A program made the translations under genes and the position numbers. A stretch of 38,491 nucleotides of DNA from contig JAFUWX010000044.1 of NCBI GenBank assembly GCA_017471025.1, forward strand, positions 1 to 38,491, written 5' to 3'. This DNA is from Bacteroidales bacterium. GTDB lineage: Bacteria; Bacteroidota; Bacteroidia; Bacteroidales; UBA932. Positions 1-8,783 of the stretch are shown here, in pieces (the first letter of the stretch is position 1; every line of letters begins with the position of its first letter). The notes under the pieces are model-generated. The model was given only the letters and a program-made list of their open reading frames with translations, made no database searches and was not told where the DNA came from.

Positions 1-369
1 GTCACCTACCGCTACTATGCCCAGCACTGGACGGGTGAAGGCACCTCCAACACCCAGCCCCGCGCAACCTGGAGCGGCACCAACAACCGCAAGGTTTCCA
101 CCCGCTTCCTGGAAGACGGCAGCTACGTCCGCCTGAAGAACCTGCAGCTCGGATATACCTTCAAGCTCCCCGAGAGCTGGAAGATCTCCCACCTGAGGGC
201 GTACATCGCCGCGACCAACCTCTTCACCATCACAAAGTACAGCGGACTCGACCCCGAGATGACGGTCAATGCGAACTCCACCTCCGAGGGTGACCGCGCG
301 AACGGAATCGACTGGGGAACCTACCCTGTCGCCAAGAGTGTAACCATGGGCCTCAATTTCACCTTCTAA
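1..369 (+). CDS. SusC-family TonB-dependent outer-membrane receptor, C-terminal part only
   Basis: The reading frame is open from base 1 to the TAA at 367-369 and encodes the last 122 residues of a protein cut by the window edge. The segment contains the usual SusC ending: a 'FLEDGSYVRLKNLQLGY' strand, an 'AYIAATNLFTITKYSGLDPE' strand, and a last strand ending in 'GLNFTF' with a terminal Phe, the signal used for barrel assembly. SusC proteins are 22-strand barrels that import glycans or peptides with a SusD lid, powered by TonB. The stop lies three bases before the susD-like start, so the two are co-transcribed. The N-terminal plug and start lie outside the window, so the substrate cannot be inferred. 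Confidence 0.93.
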   Translation, partial: VTYRYYAQHWTGEGTSNTQPRATWSGTNNRKVSTRFLEDGSYVRLKNLQLGYTFKLPESWKISHLRAYIAATNLFTITKYSGLDPEMTVNANSTSEGDRANGIDWGTYPVAKSVTMGLNFTF

Positions 370-372
370 GAT

Positions 373-1788
373 ATGAAAGCAAGAATATACATCGTGGTCG
401 CAGCAGCCATGCTCATTTTCGCGTCCTGCGACAAGTTCCTGTCTGAGAACCTCAAGGGAGGCTATTCATCAGAGAATTACTATACCACCGAGAGCAAGGC
501 CGAGATGGCGGTCAACGCCATCTACAACTCGCTCTACGGCAATATCCTGTGGATGTTCGGCGATGTCGCTTCCGATGATTCCGTCAAAGGTGGAGACGAC
601 GGCGACCAGCCCCAGATCAATGAAATCGACAGCTTCACCGCCACGGCGGACAACGGTTCCGTCGGAACATTCTGGCAGGACAGCTACGAGACCATCGCCC
701 GTGCCAACAACGCCATCGCCGGGATCAGCGGCATGCAGCTGGACAAGGAAGTCGCCGACAGGCTCATGGGAGAAGCCAAGTTCCTCCGGGCCTACTCGTA
801 CTTCAACCTCGTGAACGTTTTCGGCAAGCTTCCCCTCAAGACCAAGCCCCAGAACAGCGCGGAGAACATCCATGTGGGGCTGAGCGGAATCGATGCGGTC
901 TATGCCCAGATCGACCAGGACCTCACCGAGGCTGCCGCGGGCCTGTCCAACGTCAAGGACGGACACGCCAACAAGGCCGCCGCCTACGCCCTCCTGGCCA
1001 AGAGCAAGGTTTTCCAGGGCAAATGGAATGAAGCCGTGCAGGCGATCCAAGATTTCGAAAGCCTCTCGGCCGGTTACGACCTGGAGCCCGTGTATGCGGA
1101 CCTGTTCAAATCCGGCGGCGAGGACAGCATTGAATCTATCTTTGCCATCCGGTACGCGACCAACAAGATCGCCTCCCAGGGGAACCTCCTCAATGTCTGG
1201 TTCTCTCCCTTCATCGAAGGCGGATACCATTTCAACGCGCCTACGCAGTCATTCGTGGACAACTTCGACGAACTGACCGCAGGCGGTCAGACGGACCCCC
1301 GCCTGGACGCTTCCATCGGCCGCGAAGGACAGCCCTGGTTCAACGGCACCACCTTCGACAAGGAATGGGGCAATGCCACCGGTTATCTGGTCAAGAAATA
1401 CGATGAGGACGCCGTGGAGGAGCTCGCCAAGAGCCAGTCCACCATTCCCCAGCACCGCATCCGTTATGCCGAAGTACTGCTGCTGAAAGCCGAAGCGCTC
1501 AATGAGCAGTCGGCCGCCAATACCGTGGCTGCGGCGGATGCCCTGGACCTCGTCCGCTCCCGCGCCGGCCTGGCCAAAACGACGGCCGCTACCCAGGCGG
1601 ACCTCCGTGAAGCCATCCGCAAGGAGCGCCGCCGCGAACTCGGATTCGAGTTCCACCGGTTCTTCGACGTGATGCGCTACGGCAAAGACTACGCCGTCTC
1701 CGCCCTCGGCGCGGCCGCCTGGCCCGCCGACAGGTACTACTTCCCGATCCCCCAGGGTGAAACCGATGCCAACACGGCCCTGAAATAG
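373..1788 (+). CDS. SusD/RagB-family outer-membrane lipoprotein
   Basis: This 471-residue protein has a lipoprotein signal with the lipobox FASC (lipidated Cys19). It then shows SusD features: a TPR-like helical core with 'GEAKFLRAYSYFNLVNVFGKLPL' near residue 137, 'RYAEVLLLKAEALNEQSA' near 365, and a C-terminal 'ERRRELGFEFHRFFDVMRYG' segment, ending in 'RYYFPIPQGETDANTALK'. SusD proteins sit on the cell surface as a hinged lid on the SusC barrel and bind substrate. It is encoded three bases after the SusC stop and is followed after 54 bases by a LamG lipoprotein, so the three probably form one operon. Family assignment is firm; the ligand is unknown. Confidence 0.95.
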   Translation: MKARIYIVVAAAMLIFASCDKFLSENLKGGYSSENYYTTESKAEMAVNAIYNSLYGNILWMFGDVASDDSVKGGDDGDQPQINEIDSFTATADNGSVGTFWQDSYETIARANNAIAGISGMQLDKEVADRLMGEAKFLRAYSYFNLVNVFGKLPLKTKPQNSAENIHVGLSGIDAVYAQIDQDLTEAAAGLSNVKDGHANKAAAYALLAKSKVFQGKWNEAVQAIQDFESLSAGYDLEPVYADLFKSGGEDSIESIFAIRYATNKIASQGNLLNVWFSPFIEGGYHFNAPTQSFVDNFDELTAGGQTDPRLDASIGREGQPWFNGTTFDKEWGNATGYLVKKYDEDAVEELAKSQSTIPQHRIRYAEVLLLKAEALNEQSAANTVAAADALDLVRSRAGLAKTTAATQADLREAIRKERRRELGFEFHRFFDVMRYGKDYAVSALGAAAWPADRYYFPIPQGETDANTALK

Positions 1789-1842
1789 CATCTACTAAAA
1801 TCAAAACCATAAAGTATCATTAACCATTAATCAACAAACACA

Positions 1843-2847
1843 ATGAAAAAGATTTTCGCAATCGCACTCGCAGCACTCACCATTTTTGCTGTAGGTTGCA
1901 AGAAGGACAACAGCACCCAGGACAACACGCCTTCCGTTGACCTCACCGAGCTCAACAAGGCTATCGCAGACTGCGAGGCCCTGGTCGGCAGCGCAACGAC
2001 CGCAAGCTTCCCCCAGAGCGCCATCGACGCTTTCAAGAGCACCATCGCTACGGTAAAGAAGGCCGCTGAAACCGCCAAGGACAAGGCTACCGTTGACAAC
2101 CTCCTCGCCCAGCTCAACACGGCCAAGGAGACTTTCCTCGCCGCTGAAATCGGCGCGATCCCGGCTGACGCTCTCGCTTTCGCCATCGACTTCGAGTCCG
2201 GCGCCAACGAGTTCAAGACCAGCGGAAAATACGAATGGAGCGCGAAGCTCATGGCCGGTGCGGACGGTGTCCCCGCCTATGTTGACGGACACAAGGCCGG
2301 CAGCAAGGGTATGAAGTTCGGCGGCGCTTCCTACATCCAGATCGCCGATGCCGTCGCCAGCGTTGTAGAAACCAACACCTTCTCCATCGCCGTCTGGGTC
2401 AACACCCCCATCAACGAGAACAACTACATCCTCTCCTGGGACAAGTGGAACAGCTGGAAATTCCAGACCCAGTCCACCAACAAGGCTTTCCTCACCGTCA
2501 AGACCACTGTAGGTGAAGGTACGTACATCGAGCATGACTCCAACACCGAAATCCCGGAGAACGAGTGGCACCACATCGTCGTTACCCTCGACCTCGTCAA
2601 CGGTGTCGAGACCTACTACATCGACGGCGAAAGCGTCATGGTATGGGATAAGGACAACGAGACCAAACTCGCCACCAAGAACCAGACGATCTGCCATGCC
2701 GCAGACGGCATCAAGCTCCTTGTCGGTATCCAGGAAGAGAATCCTGAGACCAGCGGTTACTTCGTCGGCAAGATGGATGACCTCGCTTTCTACACCATCG
2801 CTCTCGACGGCGGTCAGGTAAGCAAGCTCTTCAACGACCAGAAGTAA
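1843..2847 (+). CDS. Surface lipoprotein with helical stalk and LamG/concanavalin-like domain
   Basis: A 334-residue protein with lipobox AVGC (Cys19). Residues about 30-105 are Ala/Lys-rich and helical ('LNKAIADCEALVGSA', 'AIDAFKSTIATVKKAAE', 'VDNLLAQLNTAKETFLA'), resembling FIVAR-type three-helix stalks. Residues about 110-334 look like a laminin-G/concanavalin jelly roll: 'FSIAVWVNTP', 'ENEWHHIVVTLD', 'VETYYIDGESV', and a final 'GKMDDLAFYTIALDGGQVSKLF'. That order (FSIAVWV, WHHIV, YIDG, G.MDDL..Y) is the usual LamG_3 signature. Its place directly behind SusC/SusD is that of SusE/F-like surface glycan-binding proteins, so a glycan-capturing role is inferred. No catalytic residues are recognised. 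A strong terminator follows 13 bases after the stop. Confidence 0.85.
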   Translation: MKKIFAIALAALTIFAVGCKKDNSTQDNTPSVDLTELNKAIADCEALVGSATTASFPQSAIDAFKSTIATVKKAAETAKDKATVDNLLAQLNTAKETFLAAEIGAIPADALAFAIDFESGANEFKTSGKYEWSAKLMAGADGVPAYVDGHKAGSKGMKFGGASYIQIADAVASVVETNTFSIAVWVNTPINENNYILSWDKWNSWKFQTQSTNKAFLTVKTTVGEGTYIEHDSNTEIPENEWHHIVVTLDLVNGVETYYIDGESVMVWDKDNETKLATKNQTICHAADGIKLLVGIQEENPETSGYFVGKMDDLAFYTIALDGGQVSKLFNDQK

Positions 2848-2860
2848 TTTCACTGCCCTA

Positions 2861-2892
2861 AAACAGGCGGCGGCTGACCCTGCCGCCTGTTT
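2861..2892 (+). terminator. Rho-independent-type hairpin after LamG lipoprotein
   Basis: A perfect 11-base inverted repeat, AAACAGGCGGC (2861-2871) and GCCGCCTGTTT (2882-2892), with a 10-base loop. The 3' T run is short (TTT within the arm). It separates the SusC/SusD/LamG genes from the next lipoprotein gene and may work as a partial terminator or an mRNA-stabilising 3' end, because no clear promoter is seen between it and 2911. Confidence 0.75.
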
Positions 2893-2910
2893 CCCATATA
2901 ATACGACATC

Positions 2911-4722
2911 ATGAGATTCAAGACATTCATTGCCATCGCATCCTGCATGACCCTGATGACCGGCATGGCCGCCTGCAAGCCTGCGGATGAACGGGAGGAC
3001 ATCTCTGCCGATCCCTCCGCGGAACCGCTTTCCGAAGACCCGTCTGCGGAAGCCCCGCAGCCCGAGTGGGAAGAGCCGGAGCCCGGCGAAATCGTCCCCT
3101 TCGAAAGCGGGGGGAAGGTAACCCAGGTCAGCATTTCCCGGGTGGACCTGATGCCGGACATGCCGTCCACCTACAAAATGCTCGACTGGCGGCAGAAGGC
3201 GCTGGACTATGATGCCTACGTATTCGACTGGAACGCTTCGGACGAGGTCAGACCGCTGATCTGGCTGGACCGCACCAGCAACAACTCCCCCTACGACGGA
3301 TTCGGGCTCTATACGACCGTCGGCGACATCCGGCAGGGACCGGAGCATCCGGGGGCCCATGAGGCCATCAACACGATGGCCGCCGTGATGGGCGCCGGCC
3401 TGGTGGGGATAGACAAGACCAGCCAGGACGGGTACAATTACCCCCAGATGCTCCAAAATTACTTCAGCAAGATCACCCCGTGGAAAATCATGCTGAACGG
3501 GACCTCGGGCGGAGCCGGTGACTGGTGGTACAATATGCTTCCCAACCTGCTGTACTGGGGTGTCTGCGACATATTCCCGGATGTAGAAGGGGCTGAGACG
3601 ATTCTGCGCTCCGTCGCGGACCAGTTCGCCAAGGCCGACGAGAAACTCGCGGGGAACTACGGCTGGTCGTATTTCGATTACGGAAAGATGAAAGGCTACA
3701 AAACCGGCATACCCCGCCAGGAAGATGCCGCCGCAGGACACGCCTGGGTCCTGCTGAATGCCTACCGGCACTTCGGCGACAAGTCCTACATGACCCGCGC
3801 CGTCAGCGCCCTGAACACCCTGTACGGCCAGTCGGAGAGCCGTTTCTACGAGATCGTCATGCCTTTCGGCGCTTACGTGGCGGCAGTGATGAACGGCTGC
3901 TACGGAACCTCCTACGACGTGGGCAAGATCCTTCGCTGGACCTTCGAAGGCAACCGCAGCAACGGCCGGACCGGCTGGGCCGTGACGGTAGGCACCTGGG
4001 GTCCTTACGATATTTCGGGCCTGCAGGGCAGCATCACGGACGGCGGCGGATACGCCTTCCAGATGAACTGCTACGAAATGGCCTGGCCGCTGGTGCCCCT
4101 GGTAAAATACCAGCCCAAATTTGCGGCGACCATCGGCAAGTGGATGCTGAACAACGCCTCCGCCTCCCGGCTGTTCTTCCCCGACGAAATCGATGACGAG
4201 CACCAGTATTGCGCTGATATCAAGGACCTTACAGGAGGCATCATCGGATATGAGGGACTCCGCAAGACCGACCGGTACAGAAAGATGACCGTGGAGCCTG
4301 TGGCGGAAGGAGACGGGCCTTCCTGGATGTCCGGCATGCCCGACTGCACCATGTTCAGCCTGTACAGCACCTCGCCCATCGGAATCTTTGGCGCCATCAT
4401 CGCCACCACGGACGTAGAAGGCATCCTCTCTCTGGATTGCAACGCCACGGACTTCTATGCGCAGCGGCCCTTCCCCTGCCACTTGATATACAACCCCTTC
4501 GATACGGAAAAGACGGTAACCTACAGCCGTTGCGGGAGCGAACCCTACGACCTTTTCGACGGTGTAGCCAGGGACTATGCCGCCCGCGGGCAGTCGTCCG
4601 ACGCGGTCGTCACCGTACCGGCGAAGGGAGCCGTGCTGCTGTATGAAATCCCCGCCGGGACGGAACTATTCAGCCGAGGAAACGCCGTGGTCACCCGTGA
4701 CGGCACCGTCGTAGCGTATTAA
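2911..4722 (+). CDS. Lipoprotein, probable all-helical toroid carbohydrate-active enzyme
   Basis: A 603-residue protein with lipobox MAAC (Cys22), then an acidic Ser/Pro/Glu spacer (residues about 26-62) that should hold the domain away from the membrane. The body is rich in Trp, Tyr and Gly and has repeating helical hairpins: 'GDWWYNMLPNLLYWGVCDIF', 'GHAWVLLNAYRHFGDKSYM', 'AFQMNCYEMAWPLVPLVKY'. The last ~100 residues are beta-like ('GAVLLYEIPAG'). This layout, a helical toroid followed by a C-terminal beta domain, is common in glycoside hydrolases and polysaccharide lyases, but I do not recognise a specific family and cannot name catalytic residues. It follows the SusC/SusD/LamG genes after a hairpin, so it plausibly processes the same substrate. 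The function is an inference from context. Confidence 0.7.
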   Translation: MRFKTFIAIASCMTLMTGMAACKPADEREDISADPSAEPLSEDPSAEAPQPEWEEPEPGEIVPFESGGKVTQVSISRVDLMPDMPSTYKMLDWRQKALDYDAYVFDWNASDEVRPLIWLDRTSNNSPYDGFGLYTTVGDIRQGPEHPGAHEAINTMAAVMGAGLVGIDKTSQDGYNYPQMLQNYFSKITPWKIMLNGTSGGAGDWWYNMLPNLLYWGVCDIFPDVEGAETILRSVADQFAKADEKLAGNYGWSYFDYGKMKGYKTGIPRQEDAAAGHAWVLLNAYRHFGDKSYMTRAVSALNTLYGQSESRFYEIVMPFGAYVAAVMNGCYGTSYDVGKILRWTFEGNRSNGRTGWAVTVGTWGPYDISGLQGSITDGGGYAFQMNCYEMAWPLVPLVKYQPKFAATIGKWMLNNASASRLFFPDEIDDEHQYCADIKDLTGGIIGYEGLRKTDRYRKMTVEPVAEGDGPSWMSGMPDCTMFSLYSTSPIGIFGAIIATTDVEGILSLDCNATDFYAQRPFPCHLIYNPFDTEKTVTYSRCGSEPYDLFDGVARDYAARGQSSDAVVTVPAKGAVLLYEIPAGTELFSRGNAVVTRDGTVVAY

Positions 4723-4743
4723 ATCATCATCACAATAATCGGG

Positions 4744-4769
4744 AATCCCTGCAATAGCGGGGATTTTTT
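4744..4769 (+). terminator. Rho-independent terminator between lipoprotein gene and glnS
   Basis: Arms AATCCCTGC (4744-4752) and GCGGGGATT (4757-4765) pair over 9 bases with one G-U, loop AATA, and run into six T (4764-4769). It ends the 603-residue lipoprotein transcript just before the glnS promoter. Confidence 0.85.
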
Positions 4770-4771
4770 AT

Positions 4772-4779
4772 TATATTTG
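4772..4779 (+). promoter_or_regulatory. Predicted -7 promoter element of glnS (TATATTTG)
   Basis: TATATTTG matches the Bacteroidota consensus TAnnTTTG and lies 23 bases before the glnS ATG, directly after the upstream terminator. No TTTG was found at the expected -33 spacing, so strength is uncertain. Confidence 0.65.
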
Positions 4780-4802
4780 CAAGTTGAAACAATATCACGA
4801 CT

Positions 4803-6479
4803 ATGGACGAGGCTAACAAAACAATGGATCCCGAACCGCGCAAACGCAATTTCCTGGAAGAAATCATCGAGGCCGACCTGGCGTCCGGCAAGATGGACAG
4901 CATCATGACCCGTTTCCCGCCGGAGCCGAACGGCTACCTGCATCTGGGGCATGCCAAGAGCATCTGCCTGAACTTCGGCCTGGCCCAGAAATACGGCGGC
5001 AAGACCAACCTCCGCTACGACGACACCAACCCGACCAAGGAAGACACCGAGTATGTCGATTCCATCAAGGAAGACATCCAGTGGCTCGGGTTCCAGTGGG
5101 ACAAGGAGCTCTATGCATCGGACTATTTCGACCAGCTTTATGAATGGGCGGAGCAGCTGATACAGAGAGGCTTGGCCTATGTGGACGACCAGACGCAGGA
5201 GGAGATCCGGGCCGGACGCGGCACCGTGGAAAAACCCGGCGTCAACAGTCCTTACCGCGACCGGAGCGTGGAGGAAAACCTGCGCCTGTTCCGCGAGATG
5301 AAGGCCGGCAAATACGCCGACGGCGAGAAGGTCCTGCGTGCCAAGATCGACATGGCGCACCCGAACATGATGTTCCGGGACCCGCTGCTGTACCGCATCA
5401 AGCATGCCTCGCATCACCGTACCGGCGACAAATGGTGCATCTACCCGATGTATGACTATACGCACGGTCAGTGCGACTCCATCGAGCACATCACCCACTC
5501 CATCTGTACGCTGGAGTTCGATGTCCACCGTCCTCTGTACGACTGGTTCATCGAGACCCTGGGCATCTTCCCGAGCCACCAGTATGAATTCGCCCGCCTG
5601 AACCTCACCTATACCCTGATGAGCAAGCGCAAGTTGCTCGAACTGGTGCAGAAAGGCCTGGTGAGCGGCTGGGACGACCCGCGTATGCCTACCCTGTGCG
5701 GCGTCCGCCGGCGGGGCTATACGCCCGAGGCGCTGCGGATGTTCTGCGACAAGATCGGCGTCAGCAAGCGCGACCAGCTGATGGATATCCAGCTGCTGGA
5801 ATGGTGTGTCCGTCAGGACCTGAACGCCCGTTCCAACCGCTACATGGTCGTACAGGACCCGATCAAGGTGACCCTGACGAACTGGCCGGAAGGCAAGGTG
5901 GAATGGTTCGACTGCCCGCTCAATCCGGCGGAGCCCGAAGGCGCCACCCGCCGCGTTCCGCTCACGGGCGAACTGTACATCGACCGGGCCGATTTCATGG
6001 AAGATGCGCCGAAGAAGTTCTTCCGGCTCAAACCGGACGGAGAAGTGCGGCTGAAATACACCTACATCATCCGTTGCAACGAAGTCATCAAGGACGAGGC
6101 CGGCAACATCACCGAGCTGCGCTGCACCTATGACGAAACCACCCACCCGCAGACCGGGCAGTGGCGTTCCGTCAAGGGCACCATCCACTGGGTCTCCACG
6201 GCCTTCGCCAAAGAATTGGAAGTCCGCAACTACGACCGGCTCTTCACCCTGGCCGACATGAGCCAGGTCCCCGAAGACAAGGACTACAAGGACTTCCTCA
6301 ATCCGGATTCCCTGATTGTCACGCGCGGATATGCGGAACCGGCCCTGCTGGAGGACAAGAGCGGCATCGCCGTCCAGTTCGAGCGCACCGGCTACTACAT
6401 CGCCGACTCGGACAGCACCCCGGAGCATCCCGTCTTCAACAAGACGACGGCGCTGAAAGATTCCTATAAACCAGAATAA
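4803..6479 (+). CDS. glnS: Glutaminyl-tRNA synthetase
   Basis: This 558-residue protein charges tRNA-Gln with glutamine in the cytoplasm and is a class I synthetase. The class I signature appears as 'PEPNGYLHLGHA' (residues 40-51, the HIGH motif), and the KMSKS equivalent is 'LMSKRK' near 273. Other GlnRS hallmarks are 'RYDDTNPTKEDTEYVDSI', 'WGWDDPRMPTL'-like text ('VSGWDDPRMPTLCGVRRRG'), and the C-terminal anticodon-binding beta barrels. Length matches the E. coli enzyme (554). The ATG at 4803 gives the usual short N-terminal extension before the 'NFLEEIIEADL' helix. It has its own promoter and terminators on both sides, so it appears to be transcribed alone. Confidence 0.97.
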   Translation: MDEANKTMDPEPRKRNFLEEIIEADLASGKMDSIMTRFPPEPNGYLHLGHAKSICLNFGLAQKYGGKTNLRYDDTNPTKEDTEYVDSIKEDIQWLGFQWDKELYASDYFDQLYEWAEQLIQRGLAYVDDQTQEEIRAGRGTVEKPGVNSPYRDRSVEENLRLFREMKAGKYADGEKVLRAKIDMAHPNMMFRDPLLYRIKHASHHRTGDKWCIYPMYDYTHGQCDSIEHITHSICTLEFDVHRPLYDWFIETLGIFPSHQYEFARLNLTYTLMSKRKLLELVQKGLVSGWDDPRMPTLCGVRRRGYTPEALRMFCDKIGVSKRDQLMDIQLLEWCVRQDLNARSNRYMVVQDPIKVTLTNWPEGKVEWFDCPLNPAEPEGATRRVPLTGELYIDRADFMEDAPKKFFRLKPDGEVRLKYTYIIRCNEVIKDEAGNITELRCTYDETTHPQTGQWRSVKGTIHWVSTAFAKELEVRNYDRLFTLADMSQVPEDKDYKDFLNPDSLIVTRGYAEPALLEDKSGIAVQFERTGYYIADSDSTPEHPVFNKTTALKDSYKPE

Positions 6480-6494
6480 ACAAACCTGAATAAT

Positions 6495-6528
6495 AACGGG
6501 GCGGGAAAGCAACTTCCCGCCCCGTTTT
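6495..6528. terminator. Bidirectional terminator between glnS and the convergent operon
   Basis: A perfect 13-base inverted repeat (6495-6507 and 6514-6526, AACGGGGCGGGAA with its complement) with a 6-base loop. T runs flank it: TTTT at 6525-6528 on the + strand, and TTATTA on the - strand. It lies between the glnS stop (6479) and the stop of the opposing gene (6545), so it can serve both. Confidence 0.88.
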
Positions 6529-6544
6529 ATGTACAGCCTGTCAA

Positions 6545-8761
6545 TTACTCAGCGGCAGCTTCTCCCGCCGGAGCCTCCGCAGGGGCCTCCGGCATTTGCT
6601 CCGCCTCCTGGGGAACTTCTTCCTCGACGACGACCTCCTCGTGATACCGCAATCCGATGCAGGCCAGGCGGTCGGTGAAGTACAGGGCTGCACCGACGCC
6701 GCACAGCAGCAGGATACCGCACAGCCAGCAGATTACGCGGCGACGACGCACTTTCTTGCGCTCCTGGGCATCCACGGCCGTCAGCTTGGGATACTTCGCC
6801 AGGGTCGTGAGGGTCGAGCCGAACGCGGTGTTCACCAGAGCCTTGGAGTTGATGGCCCAGCCGTTGGCATTCAGGATGGGGCCTAGGTCACGACGGCGCA
6901 GTTTGCGCCAGGCGATGAACATCGACGGGCCGGAAATCAGCAGGATGATCACGGCGATGATCAGCAGGAACTGCCAGAAGGTGATGCCCTTGAGCGCGGC
7001 GGCAATGCCGGCGAGGGCGGCGCCGACCAGGCCGACGCCCATGCTGATGGCGGCGAAGATACCCGCGAACTTGGCGATATCGAAAGGCGCCGCCGGGGCC
7101 TTGCCCGCCGTAGCCGTATCGGCCGCCGAAGTCAGTCCGGCCAGGGACTTTTCGTTCTTTTCGGACGCGTTCTTGTCAATCTTGTCGTTGATCATGCGGG
7201 AAACCTTCTTATACGGCGTCCAGAAGGCCTGGCGGACCGAAATCGGGTTCTCCACGATGGCGATGACCTTGGCAGTATAGTCGTTCCCTTCGCGGTCATA
7301 GAAGACTGCGTTCTTGCCTTCCCGGATGCCATCCACATCACCGGCCGTCAGGACGGCGGCGATATTGAAGGACTTGCCGAGCTTCTCGGACACGCAGGCG
7401 CAATACAGGATATACATGCCGCTGAGCGAGGAAATCTCCGGAGACGGGCCCGTCACCTTCACGCAGAGGTCCGTGCTGCGCTGGTCGATATACAGGCGTC
7501 CCGCCTGGAAGATGGCCTTCCGGTCCTTGTCATAGAAATCGGACAGGACGACGTAGTTGTTCAGGAAACGATAGAAGTCCCGGTACAGGTGCAGGAACTT
7601 ATCGACCGATTCGATGGCCAGGGCTTCCGCCTCCAGGGCCTTGTCCTGGGCGATCAGGTCGAGCAGGGCAGCCTTGCGGTCCGCGGCAAGCACCCCACGG
7701 ACGGCTTCGAGGCCGAGCGGCTCGACGACATCCCCCTTCTTGGCGGCCTTCCAGGCCGTGTAGGGCGCGAATTTGGCCATGACGGCGTTCCACTGCGCCT
7801 CGGTAATCCCCTTCTCACCCGGGAAATCCTTGTCGGCGACCAGCGACTTGAAGGTCGCGATGGCTGCCTGCCAGGCCGGATTGACGCTGTCGTCGAGCGG
7901 CAGGATCCCGGCGGCGGAAGGACGGGCGATGGGATAGGTGGCGATGTCCGCACTTGCGGAAAGGTCTTCCCCGCTGATGGCGCCGATCTTATCGACGGAG
8001 ACATCCAGCACGGGCGCGGCGGCATCGTCATAGCGGATCAGCTTGCAGCGCATGAAATAGTCCGCCACCTTGGCCTGGAGGGCCTGGCAGGCGGCCAGGG
8101 CGGCCTCGGTATCGTCCCCGTAGGGATAAATCTCCGGCACGCCGGCATCGCACCAGGCGGCATAATCCGCACAGGCGGCGTAGAAGGCTTCGACCTGGTC
8201 GGTATTCACGCCGTCGGCCCCGCTGCGGTCCTTGCTGGCGCCTACGGTCTTGATGATGTCCCCGATCAGGGCTTTCAGATCCTCCTGCTCCGCCGAGGCG
8301 GGCGTGATGATGCCGTCGCCGTTGAAACGGGTCTCGGCAAAGATCTTCTCGTTGTCCGACGTCTCCGCCAGGGAGATTTCGTCTTTTTCCAATTTGAGGT
8401 TGGCCAGGATCTGCCGGGCGGAAGCCCGCAGGGCGTTGCCGGTCTCATTGTCGGCGAAGGCGGAAAGCGGCAGGGAGGAATCCCCTTTGAGGAGGAGCTC
8501 CGGGTCGGAGATGGCTCCGGTCAGCCACTGCGCCGTCGCAATGACCTCATCCACACGGATTTTGCCATCCGCGTTGGCATCGATCATCGCCAGCGTCCTG
8601 GCATCGAACTCAAGTCCCTGGACAGGGCAGCTGAGGACCGTCCAGAGTTTGCGGTCAAGTTCGCCCAGATGGGCGATATCCGCTCCGGAGGAAATTTTCA
8701 CGCGAACGGCTCCCCCGACGGAGGAGAAGTTCCACTTGTAACCGTTGTTTTTGGGTTTCAT
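6545..8761 (-). CDS. Large membrane protein with a canonical EF-hand loop, function unknown
   Basis: A 738-residue protein from the ATG at 8761. An ORF extension to 8821 is unlikely because it would overlap the upstream gene; the chosen start lies 22 bases after that stop. Residues 61-72 (DANADGKIRVDE) fit the EF-hand Ca2+ loop at every key position: D1, N3, D5, G6, I8, E12. A degenerate second loop, 'RFNGDGIITPAS', follows further on. Residues about 80-560 are Ala-rich and helical with many acidic residues. Two adjoining membrane helices are at about 565-590 and 594-617 and a third at about 676-696, each flanked by Arg/Lys clusters, and the C-terminal 30 residues are a Glu/Ala/Pro tail. No signal peptide is seen. 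I recall similar EF-hand membrane proteins of unknown function in Bacteroidales but cannot name a family. It is the last gene of the second SusC/D operon. Confidence 0.8.
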   Translation of the reverse strand: MKPKNNGYKWNFSSVGGAVRVKISSGADIAHLGELDRKLWTVLSCPVQGLEFDARTLAMIDANADGKIRVDEVIATAQWLTGAISDPELLLKGDSSLPLSAFADNETGNALRASARQILANLKLEKDEISLAETSDNEKIFAETRFNGDGIITPASAEQEDLKALIGDIIKTVGASKDRSGADGVNTDQVEAFYAACADYAAWCDAGVPEIYPYGDDTEAALAACQALQAKVADYFMRCKLIRYDDAAAPVLDVSVDKIGAISGEDLSASADIATYPIARPSAAGILPLDDSVNPAWQAAIATFKSLVADKDFPGEKGITEAQWNAVMAKFAPYTAWKAAKKGDVVEPLGLEAVRGVLAADRKAALLDLIAQDKALEAEALAIESVDKFLHLYRDFYRFLNNYVVLSDFYDKDRKAIFQAGRLYIDQRSTDLCVKVTGPSPEISSLSGMYILYCACVSEKLGKSFNIAAVLTAGDVDGIREGKNAVFYDREGNDYTAKVIAIVENPISVRQAFWTPYKKVSRMINDKIDKNASEKNEKSLAGLTSAADTATAGKAPAAPFDIAKFAGIFAAISMGVGLVGAALAGIAAALKGITFWQFLLIIAVIILLISGPSMFIAWRKLRRRDLGPILNANGWAINSKALVNTAFGSTLTTLAKYPKLTAVDAQERKKVRRRRVICWLCGILLLCGVGAALYFTDRLACIGLRYHEEVVVEEEVPQEAEQMPEAPAEAPAGEAAAE

Positions 8762-8783
8762 AGTCGTATGGTTTAATGATAGA

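Noticed and set aside
1831..4482. 883-codon ORF on the - strand across the LamG and 603-residue lipoprotein genes
   Set aside because: It is the antisense of two well-supported lipoprotein genes with signal peptides. Long antisense frames arise from G+C-rich codon use, and its translation has no recognisable domain.
4719..6512. 597-codon ORF on the - strand across glnS
   Set aside because: Antisense to a clear GlnRS gene with promoter and terminators.
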